64,000 nt of DNA from Microbacterium binotii (GCF_021398715.1 NZ_CP090347.1:1736001-1800000); one strand, 5' to 3'; shown: positions 30,223 to 39,156, counted from the stretch's first letter. Made by a program: numbers and translations. Notes: a model not told the origin generated them from the letters alone.

Positions 30223-30248
30223 TGCGCCCGGCGAAGTGCGCCCGGCGA
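30223..30248 (+). repeat. Tandem 12-bp direct repeat before the peptide-binding lipoprotein gene
   Basis: TGCGCCCGGCGA occurs at 30223-30234 and again at 30237-30248, a 14-bp period, 24 bases before the ATG at 30272. It may be part of the 5' leader or an operator. The rest of the 256-base spacer holds only a weak -10-like GTTAAAAG near 30165-30172. Confidence 0.45.
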
Positions 30249-30271
30249 CCATTCACAGCAGGGATACCACT

Positions 30272-31906
30272 ATGTCTCTTGTTCACATCAGGCGAGGCCG
30301 TGCCGGTCTCGTAGTCGCCGCTCTGGCCGGCACGGCAGTCATGCTGGCCGCGTGTTCGGGCGGAGGAGGCGGCGGCGAGTCGACGGGCGGCGGCGCAGGC
30401 GGCGACCTCATCGTCGGCACCACCGACAAGATCACCTTCATCGACCCGGCTGGCTCCTACGACAACGGCTCGTTCGCGGTCATGAACCAGGTCTACCCGT
30501 TCCTCTTCAACAGCCAGTACGGCACTGCAGATGTGACCCCCGACATCGCCGAGTCCGGCGAGTTCACCTCGCCGACGGAGTTCACCGTCACGCTCAAGGA
30601 CGGACTCACCTTCGCGAACGGACACGAGTTGACGTCGTCGGATGTCAAGTTCAGCTTCGACCGGCAGCTGAAGATCGCCGATCCGAACGGGCCGTCCTCG
30701 CTGCTCGGCAACCTCGCATCCGTCGAGGCGCCCGACGACACCACCGTCGTGTTCACCCTGAAGAACGGCAACGACCAGACCTGGGAGCAGATCCTCTCCA
30801 GCCCCGCAGGTCCGATCGTCGACGAGGAGGTCTTCTCGGCCGACGCGCTCACCAGCGACGATGACATCGTCGCCGGCAACGCCTTCGGCGGTCAGTACGT
30901 GATCGACTCGTACAAGATCAACGAGCTCATCTCCTACAAGCCCAACCCCGACTACAAGGGTGCTCTCGGCGCAGCGGAGAACAGCAGCGTCACGGTCAAG
31001 TACTACGCCGACTCCTCCAACCTGAAGCTCGATGTCGCCGGCGGCGACATCGACGTCGCCTTCCGCAGCCTCTCCGCCACGGACGTGGACGACCTGTCGA
31101 AGAACGACGCGGTCAAGGTCGTGGACGGTCCCGGCGGCGAGATCCGCTACATCGTCTTCAACTTCGACACGATGCCCTTCGGCGCCGCGACGCCCGAGGC
31201 CGACCCGGCCAAGTCGCTCGCGGTACGGCAGGCGATGGCCGACCTCGTCGACCGCGAGGCACTGAGCGAGGACGTGTACAAGGGCACTTACACGCCGCTC
31301 TACTCCTACGTGCCCCAGGGTCTCACGGGCGCCACCGAGCCGCTGAAGGAGCTCTACGGCGACGGTGCGGGGGCGCCCGACCTCGACAAGGCGAAGGCCG
31401 CGCTCGAGGCCGCCGGTGTATCCACCCCGGTCACACTGAACCTCCAGTACAACGGCGACCACTACGGCCCCTCGTCGGGTGACGAGTACGCCGCGGTCAA
31501 GTCGCAGCTGGAAGAGGGCGGCCTGTTCACCGTCAACCTCGCGCAGACCGAGTGGGTGCAGTACTCCAAGGACCGCACCGCCGACGTCTACCCGATGTAT
31601 CAGCTCGGATGGTTCCCCGACTACTCCGACGCCGACAACTACCTCACGCCGTTCTTCGCCGCGGACAACTTCCTCGCGAACCACTACGACAACAGCGAGG
31701 TGCAGGAGCTCATCACGGCTCAGGCGTCCGAGACGGATGCGGCCGCGCGCCAGTCGGACATCGAGAAGATCCAGGAACTCGTCGCGACGGACCTGTCGAC
31801 GCTGCCGCTGCTGCAGGGCACGCAGGTCGCCGTCGTCGGCAAGGACGTGGACGGCGCCGTGCTCGACGGCTCGTTTAAGTTCCGCTACGCCCCGCTCCAC
31901 AAGTAA
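30272..31906 (+). CDS. Peptide-type ABC importer, lipoprotein substrate receptor
   Basis: 544-residue family 5 solute-binding lipoprotein. The signal peptide ends with the lipobox LAAC (Cys about residue 28), followed by a Gly/Ser-rich linker. The mature fold includes DIAESGEFTSPTEFTVTLKDG near 95-115, VRQAMADLVDRE and NLQYNGDHYGP, typical of DppA/OppA receptors. The open frame upstream (from 30236) is ignored because ATG 30272 gives a proper signal peptide. It heads an operon with two permeases and a double ATPase. Substrate could be di- or oligopeptides, or nickel; the family alone does not decide. Confidence 0.93.
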   Translation: MSLVHIRRGRAGLVVAALAGTAVMLAACSGGGGGGESTGGGAGGDLIVGTTDKITFIDPAGSYDNGSFAVMNQVYPFLFNSQYGTADVTPDIAESGEFTSPTEFTVTLKDGLTFANGHELTSSDVKFSFDRQLKIADPNGPSSLLGNLASVEAPDDTTVVFTLKNGNDQTWEQILSSPAGPIVDEEVFSADALTSDDDIVAGNAFGGQYVIDSYKINELISYKPNPDYKGALGAAENSSVTVKYYADSSNLKLDVAGGDIDVAFRSLSATDVDDLSKNDAVKVVDGPGGEIRYIVFNFDTMPFGAATPEADPAKSLAVRQAMADLVDREALSEDVYKGTYTPLYSYVPQGLTGATEPLKELYGDGAGAPDLDKAKAALEAAGVSTPVTLNLQYNGDHYGPSSGDEYAAVKSQLEEGGLFTVNLAQTEWVQYSKDRTADVYPMYQLGWFPDYSDADNYLTPFFAADNFLANHYDNSEVQELITAQASETDAAARQSDIEKIQELVATDLSTLPLLQGTQVAVVGKDVDGAVLDGSFKFRYAPLHK

Positions 31907-31917
31907 GTCCCCCTCGC

Positions 31918-31953
31918 TCCGGACGACGCCGCCTTCCGACGGCGTCGTCCGGA
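31918..31953 (+). terminator. Hairpin between receptor and permease genes
   Basis: 13-bp perfect arms TCCGGACGACGCC (31918-31930) and GGCGTCGTCCGGA (31941-31953) with a 10-base loop, 12 bases after the receptor stop and 38 before the permease start. In ABC operons such a hairpin commonly stabilises the receptor mRNA or causes partial termination, giving excess receptor. No U-run follows. Confidence 0.65.
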
Positions 31954-31990
31954 CGCGGGTGGAGGACTCCGACCGTTCAAAGGTTTCCGC

Positions 31991-33064
31991 ATGGTCACAG
32001 CGGTAGACGCCGCCGCCGTCGTCAAGCCCGTCGCTCCCCAGCGGGGTGGGCTCTGGCGCTACATCCTGATCAGACTCGTCCTGATCATCCCCACCGTCTT
32101 CATCCTCGTCACCGTGGTCTTCCTCCTGATGCGGGTCACCGGAGACCCCATCACCGCCGCCCTCGGCGGCAAGCTCCCACCCGATCAACTCGCCGAACGC
32201 ATCCACGAGGCCGGATACGACCGCCCGCTGATCGTCCAGTACGCGGAGTACATCGGCGGGGTCTTCCGCGGCGACTTCGGCAACACGATCACCGACGGGC
32301 GTCCGGTGGTCACGATCCTGCTGCAGTACGGATCCGCGACGCTCGAGCTCGCCCTGTACGCGCTCATCGTGGCCTTCGTCCTCGGCATCCCGCTCGGTCT
32401 GCTCGCGGCCTACCGCCGCGACCGCTGGCAGGATGCGGCCCTGAGGATCGCCGCGATCCTGGGTTACGCAACGCCGATCTTCTTCCTCGGGATGGTCCTC
32501 AAACTCATCTTCTCCGTCGCGCTCGGCGTCCTTCCCGCATCCGGACGCGCGGGTACGCGCACCGAGCTGGCCTTACAGAGCCTCGACGGCCAGACCGGTA
32601 TCTACCTCATCGACGCCATCCGACTCGGCAGACCGGATGCGGTGGGCGACGTCCTGTGGCACGCGGTCCTGCCGGCGCTCGCTCTCGGCATCCTCACGGC
32701 CGGCATCTTCCTGCGCCTCGTGCGCACCAACGTGATCGGCACGCTCGGCTCGCAGTACGTCACGAGCGCACGCGCCCGGGGCGTCGGCGAGTACCGGCTC
32801 GTCACGAAGCACGCCTACCGTCCGGCGCTCATCCCGATCGTCACCGTCATCGGCCTGCAGATCGCCGTGCTCCTCTCGGGCGCCGTCCTGACCGAGACGA
32901 CCTTCGAATGGAAGGGCATCGGCTTCATGCTCTCCGAGTATCTGAAGGCGCGGGACTTCGTGGCCGTTCAGGGCATCGTGGTCATGATCGCCGTGGTCGT
33001 CGCGGTCACGAACTTCATCGTCGACGTCGTCGCCGCCCTCATCGACCCGCGAGTGAGGTACTGA
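31991..33064 (+). CDS. Peptide-type ABC importer, permease (DppB family)
   Basis: 357 residues with six membrane helices. A cytoplasmic N-tail precedes the first helix (ILIRLVLIIPTVFILVTVVF, about 26-45). It contains the DppB-type region GDFGNTITDGRPV and the coupling-helix EAA loop (YVTSARARGVGEYRLVTKHA, near residues 256-275). Its stop overlaps the next gene's ATG by one base (TGATG). Confidence 0.93.
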   Translation: MVTAVDAAAVVKPVAPQRGGLWRYILIRLVLIIPTVFILVTVVFLLMRVTGDPITAALGGKLPPDQLAERIHEAGYDRPLIVQYAEYIGGVFRGDFGNTITDGRPVVTILLQYGSATLELALYALIVAFVLGIPLGLLAAYRRDRWQDAALRIAAILGYATPIFFLGMVLKLIFSVALGVLPASGRAGTRTELALQSLDGQTGIYLIDAIRLGRPDAVGDVLWHAVLPALALGILTAGIFLRLVRTNVIGTLGSQYVTSARARGVGEYRLVTKHAYRPALIPIVTVIGLQIAVLLSGAVLTETTFEWKGIGFMLSEYLKARDFVAVQGIVVMIAVVVAVTNFIVDVVAALIDPRVRY

Positions 33065-34047
33065 TGTCCACCGCCCCCTCCCCGGCAGCCGTCACCGACC
33101 GCCGCCGTCCGCTTGCCGACCGGCTGCCGGTCCTCTCACAGCTCCGCCGCAGCGTGGGGCTGCAGCGCGGGATGCTCGTGGCCGGGCTCGTCATCACGGC
33201 CCTGTTCATCCTGACCGCCGCCCTCGCACCATGGATCGCGCCCTACGGCTTCGCGCAGCGCTCGGTGGACGGCCAGGACTTCGGCACCCTCCAGGCACCG
33301 AATGCGGTCAACCTCCTCGGAACGACCGTCAGCGGCTTCGACGTCCTGTCGCGGACGATCTGGGGGGCGCAGACGGCGCTGCTCGCCATCGTGTGCGCGA
33401 TCGCCTTCTCGATCTTCCTCGGGGTGCTCGTCGGCCTGCTCGGCGGATACTTCGGCGGCTGGCTGGACCGCATCCTCGTCGTCCTCGCCGATGCCATCTA
33501 CGCCTTCCCCTCGCTGCTGCTGGCGATCGTGATGTCGATCGTCATCAGCCAGGGACAATCGACGCTCTGGGGCGGCATCCTCGCGTCGGCCATCGCCATC
33601 ACTGTCGTGTTCGTCCCGCAGTACTTCCGTGTCGTGCGCAGCGAGGTGGTGCGGGTCAAAGCGGAACCGTTCGTGGAGTCCGCGCAGGTCATCGGGGTGC
33701 CGACCTCGCGCATCCTCCTGCGACACGTGCTGCGCAACTCCACCCGGTCTCTGCCGGTCGTCGTCACCCTCAACGCCTCGGAGGCGCTGTTGACGCTCGC
33801 CGGCCTGGGCTTCCTCGGATTCGGCATCGAAGCGACGGCTGCCGCGGAGTGGGGCTACGACCTCAATCGCGCCGTCTCGGACGTCACGAGCGGCATCTGG
33901 TGGACCGCCATCCCGCCGGGCATCGCCATCGTCCTCGTCGTCCTCGGCATCACGCTCGTCGGTGAGAGCCTCAACGACCTGAGCGACCCGCGGCTGCGCA
34001 CCCGACGCCGCGCGCCCCGCTCGCGCACGAAGGAGGCGTCCGCATGA
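33064..34047 (+). CDS. Peptide-type ABC importer, permease (DppC family)
   Basis: 327 residues with an N-terminal cytoplasmic segment, a first helix at about 38-58, a periplasmic loop with NLLGTTVSGFDVLSRTIWG (DppC signature) and four or five more helices. The EAA-type loop AQVIGVPTSRILLRHVLRNS lies near 210-230. The C-terminus is basic (RTRRRAPRSRTKEASA). It overlaps dppB-like by one base and the ATPase gene by four. Confidence 0.93.
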   Translation: MSTAPSPAAVTDRRRPLADRLPVLSQLRRSVGLQRGMLVAGLVITALFILTAALAPWIAPYGFAQRSVDGQDFGTLQAPNAVNLLGTTVSGFDVLSRTIWGAQTALLAIVCAIAFSIFLGVLVGLLGGYFGGWLDRILVVLADAIYAFPSLLLAIVMSIVISQGQSTLWGGILASAIAITVVFVPQYFRVVRSEVVRVKAEPFVESAQVIGVPTSRILLRHVLRNSTRSLPVVVTLNASEALLTLAGLGFLGFGIEATAAAEWGYDLNRAVSDVTSGIWWTAIPPGIAIVLVVLGITLVGESLNDLSDPRLRTRRRAPRSRTKEASA

Positions 34048-35732
34048 GCGATATCGCACGCATCGACGACCTGAGGGTCACCTTCGCGACCGACGGTGAT
34101 CCCGTCGTCGCCGTCGACGGTATCTCGCTCGCCGCGCACGCGGGCGAGGTCCTCGCCATCGTCGGCGAATCCGGGTCCGGGAAGACCGTCACGGCCAACA
34201 CCCTGCTCGGGCTGCTCCCGGAGACCGCCACCACGTCCGGCGCTGTGGTGATCCAGGGCCGGGACAGCGGCGAGACCGACATCGTCCATGCATCCGCGTC
34301 CCAGCTGCGCGCCGTGCGCGGTCGTGACGCCGCGATGGTGTTCCAGGAGCCGTCGACGGCGCTGAATCCGGTGTTCACCGTGGGATGGCAGATCGCCGAG
34401 GGCATCCGGGCGCATGAGCGGGTGACGCGGGCGGAGGCGCGGCGCCGCTCGGTCGAGATCCTCCGGAAGGTGGGGATCCCCGAGCCGGAGAAGCGCGTCG
34501 ACGATTACCCCCACCAGTTCTCCGGGGGACAGAAGCAGCGCGTCGTCATCGCGATGGCGCTCGTGCTCAATGCGGGTCTGATCATCGCCGACGAGCCGAC
34601 GACGGCGCTGGATGTGACCGTGCAGGCGGAGATCCTCGAGCTGCTGCGCGCGTGCCGCGACGAGTTCGGCGCGACGATCGTGCTCATCACGCACAACATG
34701 GGCGTGGTCGCCGATCTCGCGGATCGTGTCGTGGTCATGTATCGCGGCGAGATCGTCGAGCAGGCACCGGTGCGCGAGCTCTTCGCCGCACCGCAGCAGT
34801 CCTACACGCGCGAGCTGCTCGCGGCTGTTCCTCATGTCGGCGCCGGGAAGAGCGCGGCACAGGACCCGGCAACGCCTGCACCGACCGAGCCGCCGGCGGG
34901 GAGCCTCGTGGTCGCTCGCGATCTCCACATCGCCTACCCGGGCCGCTTCGGTCGCACGGGCGTCGTGGCCGTGCGCGGCGTCGATTTCTGGATCGGCCCG
35001 GGTGAGGTCCTCGGCCTCGTCGGAGAGTCCGGCTCGGGCAAGACCACGATCAGCCGCGCGATCGTGGGTCTGACCTCCGTCGCGGACGGGTCCCTGCAGG
35101 TCCTCGGCACCGAGATGCGCGATGTGAGGCCCCGTGCGCTCACGGCGCTACGCCCGCAGGTGGGATTCGTCTTCCAGGACCCCGCCACGAGTTTCAATCC
35201 TCTGCTGACGATCGCGGAGTGCATCGCCGAGCCGCTCGTCGTGCACAAGCGGGTGCGCAGCGCCGCTCAGGCGCGCAAGCGCGTCGACGAGCTCCTGGAT
35301 GCGGTGCGCCTCCCTGCCGCCTATGGGGACCGCTTCCCGCATGAACTGTCGGGAGGACAGCGCCAGCGCGCGTCCCTCGCCCGCGCCCTCGCCCTCGACC
35401 CGAAGCTGCTGATCGCGGACGAGCCGACCAGTGCGCTCGATGTGTCGGTGCAGGCCACGGTGCTGGAGCTGTTCGCGGCACTCCAGCGGGAGCTCGGCTT
35501 CGCGTCGCTGTTCATCAGCCATGACCTGGCTGTCATCGACGCCGTGGCGGGCCGCGTCGTCGTCCTGCGGCAGGGTGAGGTGCGCGAGCAGGGAACGACC
35601 GCGCAGGTGCTCCTGCACCCGCAGGACGCCTACACCGAACGCCTCCTGACATCGCTGCCGGTGCCCGACCCGGTGGCGCAGGCGGAGCGCCGCGCCGCGT
35701 GGCTGGCGCTGCCGCCCGAAGCGGGGCGATGA
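34044..35732 (+). CDS. Peptide-type ABC importer, fused double ATPase (DppD-DppF)
   Basis: 562 residues carrying two complete ATP-binding cassettes in one chain. Cassette 1: Walker A GESGSGKT (41-48), signature FSGGQKQR, Walker B LIIADEPTTALD. Cassette 2: Walker A GESGSGKT (about 328-335), signature LSGGQRQR, Walker B LLIADEPTSALD. Each has the peptide-transporter C-terminal extension region (YTRELLAAVP; YTERLLTSLPVP). The join is an alanine/proline-rich linker near residues 275-290. Most bacteria encode DppD and DppF separately; fusion is frequent in Actinobacteria. ATGA overlap with the preceding permease. Confidence 0.95.
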   Translation: MSDIARIDDLRVTFATDGDPVVAVDGISLAAHAGEVLAIVGESGSGKTVTANTLLGLLPETATTSGAVVIQGRDSGETDIVHASASQLRAVRGRDAAMVFQEPSTALNPVFTVGWQIAEGIRAHERVTRAEARRRSVEILRKVGIPEPEKRVDDYPHQFSGGQKQRVVIAMALVLNAGLIIADEPTTALDVTVQAEILELLRACRDEFGATIVLITHNMGVVADLADRVVVMYRGEIVEQAPVRELFAAPQQSYTRELLAAVPHVGAGKSAAQDPATPAPTEPPAGSLVVARDLHIAYPGRFGRTGVVAVRGVDFWIGPGEVLGLVGESGSGKTTISRAIVGLTSVADGSLQVLGTEMRDVRPRALTALRPQVGFVFQDPATSFNPLLTIAECIAEPLVVHKRVRSAAQARKRVDELLDAVRLPAAYGDRFPHELSGGQRQRASLARALALDPKLLIADEPTSALDVSVQATVLELFAALQRELGFASLFISHDLAVIDAVAGRVVVLRQGEVREQGTTAQVLLHPQDAYTERLLTSLPVPDPVAQAERRAAWLALPPEAGR

Positions 35733-35737
35733 ACGGC

Positions 35738-35783
35738 GCGTGCGCCGGGACCTCACCCTCGCCGGGCCGGTCGCGGCGCACGC
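35738..35783. terminator. Bidirectional terminator-like inverted repeat
   Basis: 10-bp perfect arms GCGTGCGCCG (35738-35747) and CGGCGCACGC (35774-35783) fill the 57-base gap between the convergent ABC operon and the oxalate decarboxylase gene. The loop is long (26 bases) but itself GC-rich with a GCCGGGCCGG segment, so a compound structure is possible. Confidence 0.5.
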
Positions 35784-35789
35784 ATCCGC

Positions 35790-37004
35790 TCATCCGCGAA
35801 GGGGCGTGATGCCCTGCGCCGTCCGGGGGAAGGTCGCGAGGACGGCGGGGTCGATGTTGAGGTGGGCGGAGACGAGCTGTGGCGGCACGTGCGCGAGCCA
35901 GTTGGCGAGGCTGATCTCCTCGTACCTGTCGGTGCGGAACACCTCGAGGAATTGCAGGAGGTCGTCGCCGGTGTTCTCGATGTAGTGGCCGTAGTTCTTC
36001 TTGACGACCCCGACATCACCCGGCCGAAAGTCGGTCGTGTTGGCGTGCGGGCCGGTGTTGAACACCGTCATGCGGGCTGAGCCGCGCAGGTAGTACTGCC
36101 ATTCGTCCGCGTTCGGGTGCCAGTGCAGCTCGCGCATGGAACCTGGTTCGACCGTCACGAGCGCGGCAGCGACGGTGTTCGAGTAGGCGTAGTTGGTGGA
36201 GTCGGCTACCTGCACGCTGCCGCCCGAGTTCTGGTATCGAGGCTGGGAGCGGGACAGCCGGAAGATGACCGGCTCCATCCCCCACTCGACGCCCGCGGCG
36301 GCCTGATCGACCTCCAGGGCGGGCGGCTCGTCGCCGGGGAAGATCCAGAGGTTGTGCAGCGGGATGTCGGAGAACACCTCCTGGGCGACCCCGAAGTTCT
36401 TCGCGAGCACCTCCGGCGGCGTGTGTGCGAACCAGTCCGTGAGCAGCAAGGTGTTCGATTCCGACTGCTGTCCGTCATCGAAGGCGAGCACGAACTCCGC
36501 GCCGTCCGGCCCGAGCCCCTGCAGCGAGTGCGGGGTCCCCGCCGGGAAGAACCAGAGATCACCTTCCTCCACATCCTCCACCGCCGGCAGGCCCGAGCGG
36601 CTGAGTGTCGTCACACGCGCCTTGCCGCGCGTCATGACCGCCCACTCGGCTGTCTGATGCCAGTGGAGCTCGCGGATGCCACCCGGCTCCAGATACATGT
36701 TGACCCCCGCGATCTCATCCGAGATGTGGAAGTCGCTGCTGGTCAGCTCGCGCGCCCATCCGCCACGCTGCACGCGACGAGGAGAGATGTTGAACGACGA
36801 CCAGAAGAACGGCTGCGTCGAGATGTCGGTGGCCGGAGCATCGATCTGGTTCGGGAACTGCGACGTGATGACGGGGTTCCGCGGACCCGTCATGACGGTG
36901 CTCTGCGGCCGGTCAGCCGTGTTGATCTCGCCCTCCGCGGGAAGGTCGGGATTGCCGAACGTCGCTGCCTCGTGGTGCGGCGCTGTGCTGTCCGGGGTGT
37001 CCAT
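35790..37004 (-). CDS. oxdC: Oxalate decarboxylase (bicupin)
   Basis: Splits oxalate to formate and CO2, consuming a proton, with Mn and O2. The 404-residue protein has two cupin domains. Site 1: H114, H116, E120, H159 (RELHWHQTAEW, GTPHS). Site 2: H294, H296, E301, H340 (RELHWHPNADEW, YGHYIEN). The flexible lid SESNT (181-185) keeps the glutamate (E182) that separates decarboxylase from oxidase activity in the Bacillus enzyme, and E343 matches its second-site glutamate. No signal peptide, so probably cytoplasmic. AAAGGAG precedes the ATG by 7 bases. No formate or formyl-CoA genes lie nearby. Confidence 0.92.
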   Translation of the reverse strand: MDTPDSTAPHHEAATFGNPDLPAEGEINTADRPQSTVMTGPRNPVITSQFPNQIDAPATDISTQPFFWSSFNISPRRVQRGGWARELTSSDFHISDEIAGVNMYLEPGGIRELHWHQTAEWAVMTRGKARVTTLSRSGLPAVEDVEEGDLWFFPAGTPHSLQGLGPDGAEFVLAFDDGQQSESNTLLLTDWFAHTPPEVLAKNFGVAQEVFSDIPLHNLWIFPGDEPPALEVDQAAAGVEWGMEPVIFRLSRSQPRYQNSGGSVQVADSTNYAYSNTVAAALVTVEPGSMRELHWHPNADEWQYYLRGSARMTVFNTGPHANTTDFRPGDVGVVKKNYGHYIENTGDDLLQFLEVFRTDRYEEISLANWLAHVPPQLVSAHLNIDPAVLATFPRTAQGITPLRG

Positions 37005-37241
37005 GCTTGTGCTCCTTTGTCCCGTCGAGTGGATGCCGGCGAGTCTCGCCGAACGGTGCCTCGGCTCGGCACCGCGCGATGACGCAATTCGCTTCGACGC
37101 GCGTCGAGGCTCGTCAGGGAGCGGGACGGATTCCGACTCAGAGCGGATGCGGGTGCCTTACGCCGCATATAGCGTCTGCGCGTACCCGCCGCGCCGCCGG
37201 GCGCCTCGCAAGCGAGCAGAGGAACCTGAGGAGAACCACCC

Positions 37242-37955
37242 ATGTCCGACACCACCGTCGTCCTCGTCCACGGCGCGTTCGCCGAGTCCTCGAGCTGGAA
37301 CGGCGTTCTGACGCTGCTGCAGGATGCGGGCATCGACGCGATCGCGACCCCGAACGCCCTGCGCAGCGTGACCACGGACGCGGAGAACGTTCGTCGTCTC
37401 GTCGATTCGCTGCCCGGCGACGTGCTGTTGGTGGGCCATTCGTACGGCGGTGCGGTCATCACGGAAGCCGGCGCCGAGAACAAGAAGGTCAAGGGCCTCG
37501 TCTACGTGGCGGCCTTCGCGCCCGACCATGGCGAGAACGCTCTCGACCTGACCGGTCAGTTCCCCGGCAGCACCCTCGGTGAGCGCGTGCGACCGTACCC
37601 TCTCGGCGACGGCACGAATGACCTCGTCGTCGACCGCGCACTCTTCCCGGACCAGTTCGCCGCCGATGTGCCGCTCGAGGTCGCGAAGCTGTCGGCCCTC
37701 ACGCAGCGTCCGATCCGGGACTACGCCCTCGGCGAGGGCCTGCCCGCCGAGACGCCGGCGTGGAAGACGCTCCCGTCGTGGTTCATCTACGGGACGGGCG
37801 ACAAGAACATTCCCGAGGCGGGGCTCGCGTTCATGGCGGAGCGTGCCGGCTCGCGCGGCACTCGCGTGATCGACGGCGCGTCGCACTCGGTCATGGTCTC
37901 GAACCCCGGGGCGGTGGCAGAGCTGATCAAGGCCGCGCTCGCAGAACTCGCCTGA
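37242..37955 (+). CDS. Alpha/beta hydrolase of unknown substrate
   Basis: 237 residues with the hydrolase fold from the first strand (TTVVLVHGAFAESSSW). The nucleophile elbow VGHSYGGAV has Ser near residue 67; the acid is probably Asp in IYGTGDKNIP and the base His in GASHSVMVS near 223. The size and the HGAF start resemble the small esterase/lyase-like group that includes plant hydroxynitrile lyase and bacterial pyrethroid-type esterases. GAGGAGAA lies 6-13 bases before the ATG. The 237-base spacer upstream is shared with oxdC; a weak CTATAT element near 37166-37172 could serve either gene. Confidence 0.85.
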   Translation: MSDTTVVLVHGAFAESSSWNGVLTLLQDAGIDAIATPNALRSVTTDAENVRRLVDSLPGDVLLVGHSYGGAVITEAGAENKKVKGLVYVAAFAPDHGENALDLTGQFPGSTLGERVRPYPLGDGTNDLVVDRALFPDQFAADVPLEVAKLSALTQRPIRDYALGEGLPAETPAWKTLPSWFIYGTGDKNIPEAGLAFMAERAGSRGTRVIDGASHSVMVSNPGAVAELIKAALAELA

Positions 37956-38089
37956 CCCCTCGAGCCGGCGCGGCGCGGGGATCGAACCGGTGACGTATGC
38001 TCTCCTCGTCCTCTCCAAGGGCGGGGATCAGGCGGGACGCGTCGTCAGGCGCGGGTGCCGCTGGCCGGTCGGCGAGGGGAACGCGGACA

Positions 38090-38629
38090 ATGATCGAGTC
38101 GAGACGACGCGTGTGGCCCTGGACGATACCCGCCGGGCTCGGCGGATGGCTGATGACGGCCACGCTGCTCCCCTCGACGATCACCGTGTGCGGCTGGGAC
38201 GTGATCGACTCCGGCATGGTGAGCGCTGAGGTCTGGGTCAACAGCTCGATCGTCCTCGCAGGCTGCACAGCGCTGGCAGCCGGCTGGGTGGTGGCGTACT
38301 CGATATGGGCGCGCCGGCGCGCGCACCTCGTGTGGGCACATGTGCTGCTCTGCATCGGCTTCGGCGCGACCGCGTGGGGAGTCCCGTACTTCGGGCTCGC
38401 TTACACGATCAGCGACCATTGGTCCGAGGGGAAACCGCTGGAAGGAATCGACCCGCTGGGCGCCAGATACTGCGGCCTCGATCTCAATCCTGCGGGAGCT
38501 GCCCTGGTGACCGGGGGCTTCGCAGCCATCGCGATATGGCTCGTCTGGTTGTGCGCGACGCGGCTGAGCGAGCGCCGCCGGGCTCGCTCAGAGACCATTC
38601 GCGACATGGGGCGCCCGCGCAACGCGTGA
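38090..38629 (+). CDS. Small four-span membrane protein, unknown function
   Basis: 179 residues with about four hydrophobic helices (near 9-29, 48-66, 76-96 and 137-157). A short loop with WSEGKPLEGIDPLGARYCGLD sits between the last two. The C-tail is basic. The ATG at 38090 has GAGGGGA 9 bases upstream; an in-frame ATG at 37997 lacks one. No relation to a known family is clear. Ends just before a tRNA cluster. Confidence 0.7.
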   Translation: MIESRRRVWPWTIPAGLGGWLMTATLLPSTITVCGWDVIDSGMVSAEVWVNSSIVLAGCTALAAGWVVAYSIWARRRAHLVWAHVLLCIGFGATAWGVPYFGLAYTISDHWSEGKPLEGIDPLGARYCGLDLNPAGAALVTGGFAAIAIWLVWLCATRLSERRRARSETIRDMGRPRNA

Positions 38630-38683
38630 CGAGATGCGCGTGCGTTCGAAGCGTCCGCGCACGACACACCCCGGAAACGAGAA

Positions 38684-38705
38684 AACCCCCGGATGACCGG
38701 GGGTT
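38684..38705 (-). terminator. Terminator of the leftward tRNA genes
   Basis: 9-bp arms AACCCCCGG (38684-38692) and CCGGGGGTT (38697-38705) with a 4-base loop. On the leftward strand the stem is followed by TTTTC, giving a classic stem plus U-run just past tRNA-Val(GAC). Confidence 0.8.
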
Positions 38706-38711
38706 CTTCGG

Positions 38712-38783
38712 TGCGCGATACTGGGATCGAACCAGTGACCTCTTCCGTGTCAGGGAAGCGCGCTACCGCTGCGCCAATCGCGC
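38712..38783 (-). tRNA. tRNA-Val (GAC)
   Basis: 72 bases without encoded CCA. Acceptor stem GCGCGAT/ATCGCGC, D-arm GCGC/GCGC, anticodon stem CTTCC/GGAAG with loop CTGACAC (anticodon GAC), T-arm ACTGG-TTCGATC-CCAGT, discriminator A. Confidence 0.95.
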
Positions 38784-38809
38784 CTGTACAGGCTGTTCAG
38801 TTATGGGCG

Positions 38810-38880
38810 AGGTGGCGACGGGATTCGAACCCGTGTAAACGGCTTTGCAGGCCGGTGCCTAGCCGCTCGGCCACGCCACC
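38810..38880 (-). tRNA. tRNA-Cys (GCA)
   Basis: 71 bases. Acceptor stem GGTGGCG/CGCCACC, anticodon stem around loop CTGCAAA (anticodon GCA), T-arm with GGTTCGAATCCC. The discriminator is U, the cysteine identity base. Lies 26 bases upstream of tRNA-Val on the same strand, so likely co-transcribed. Confidence 0.95.
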
Positions 38881-38935
38881 GTGTGTGGTTCGACCCACGT
38901 GACGTGATCTCCCCGGAGGGAGATCCCCGCACTCG

Positions 38936-39008
38936 AGCGGATGACGAGACTCGAACTCGCGACCCTCACCTTGGCAAGGTGATGCGCTACCAACTGCGCT
39001 ACATCCGC
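38936..39008 (-). tRNA. tRNA-Gly (GCC)
   Basis: 73 bases. Acceptor stem GCGGATG/CATCCGC, anticodon loop TTGCCAA (anticodon GCC), T-arm with GAGTTCGAGTCTC, discriminator U as expected for bacterial glycine tRNA. First of the leftward trio Gly-Cys-Val, an arrangement common in Actinobacteria. Confidence 0.95.
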
Positions 39009-39156
39009 ATTTCGTTCCCGATCTCTCGGGCACTTGGAAAACATTATCCCAACTCCGACGCTTCGCAAAACCGAGACGGGCCCGCGCGTGTCTCGCCGTC
39101 TGGTCAACGAGGCCCGCCTGCATCCGGTATGCTCGGTTCTCGGCCCCACGGGTCAC

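Noticed and set aside
30197..32206. 669-residue leftward open frame opposite the receptor gene
   Set aside because: Antisense shadow of the receptor lipoprotein; valine/arginine/glycine-rich with no family features.
34044..35732. Frameshift or misassembly joining two ATPase genes
   Set aside because: The two cassettes are in one continuous frame with a sensible linker; such fusions are known in the family.
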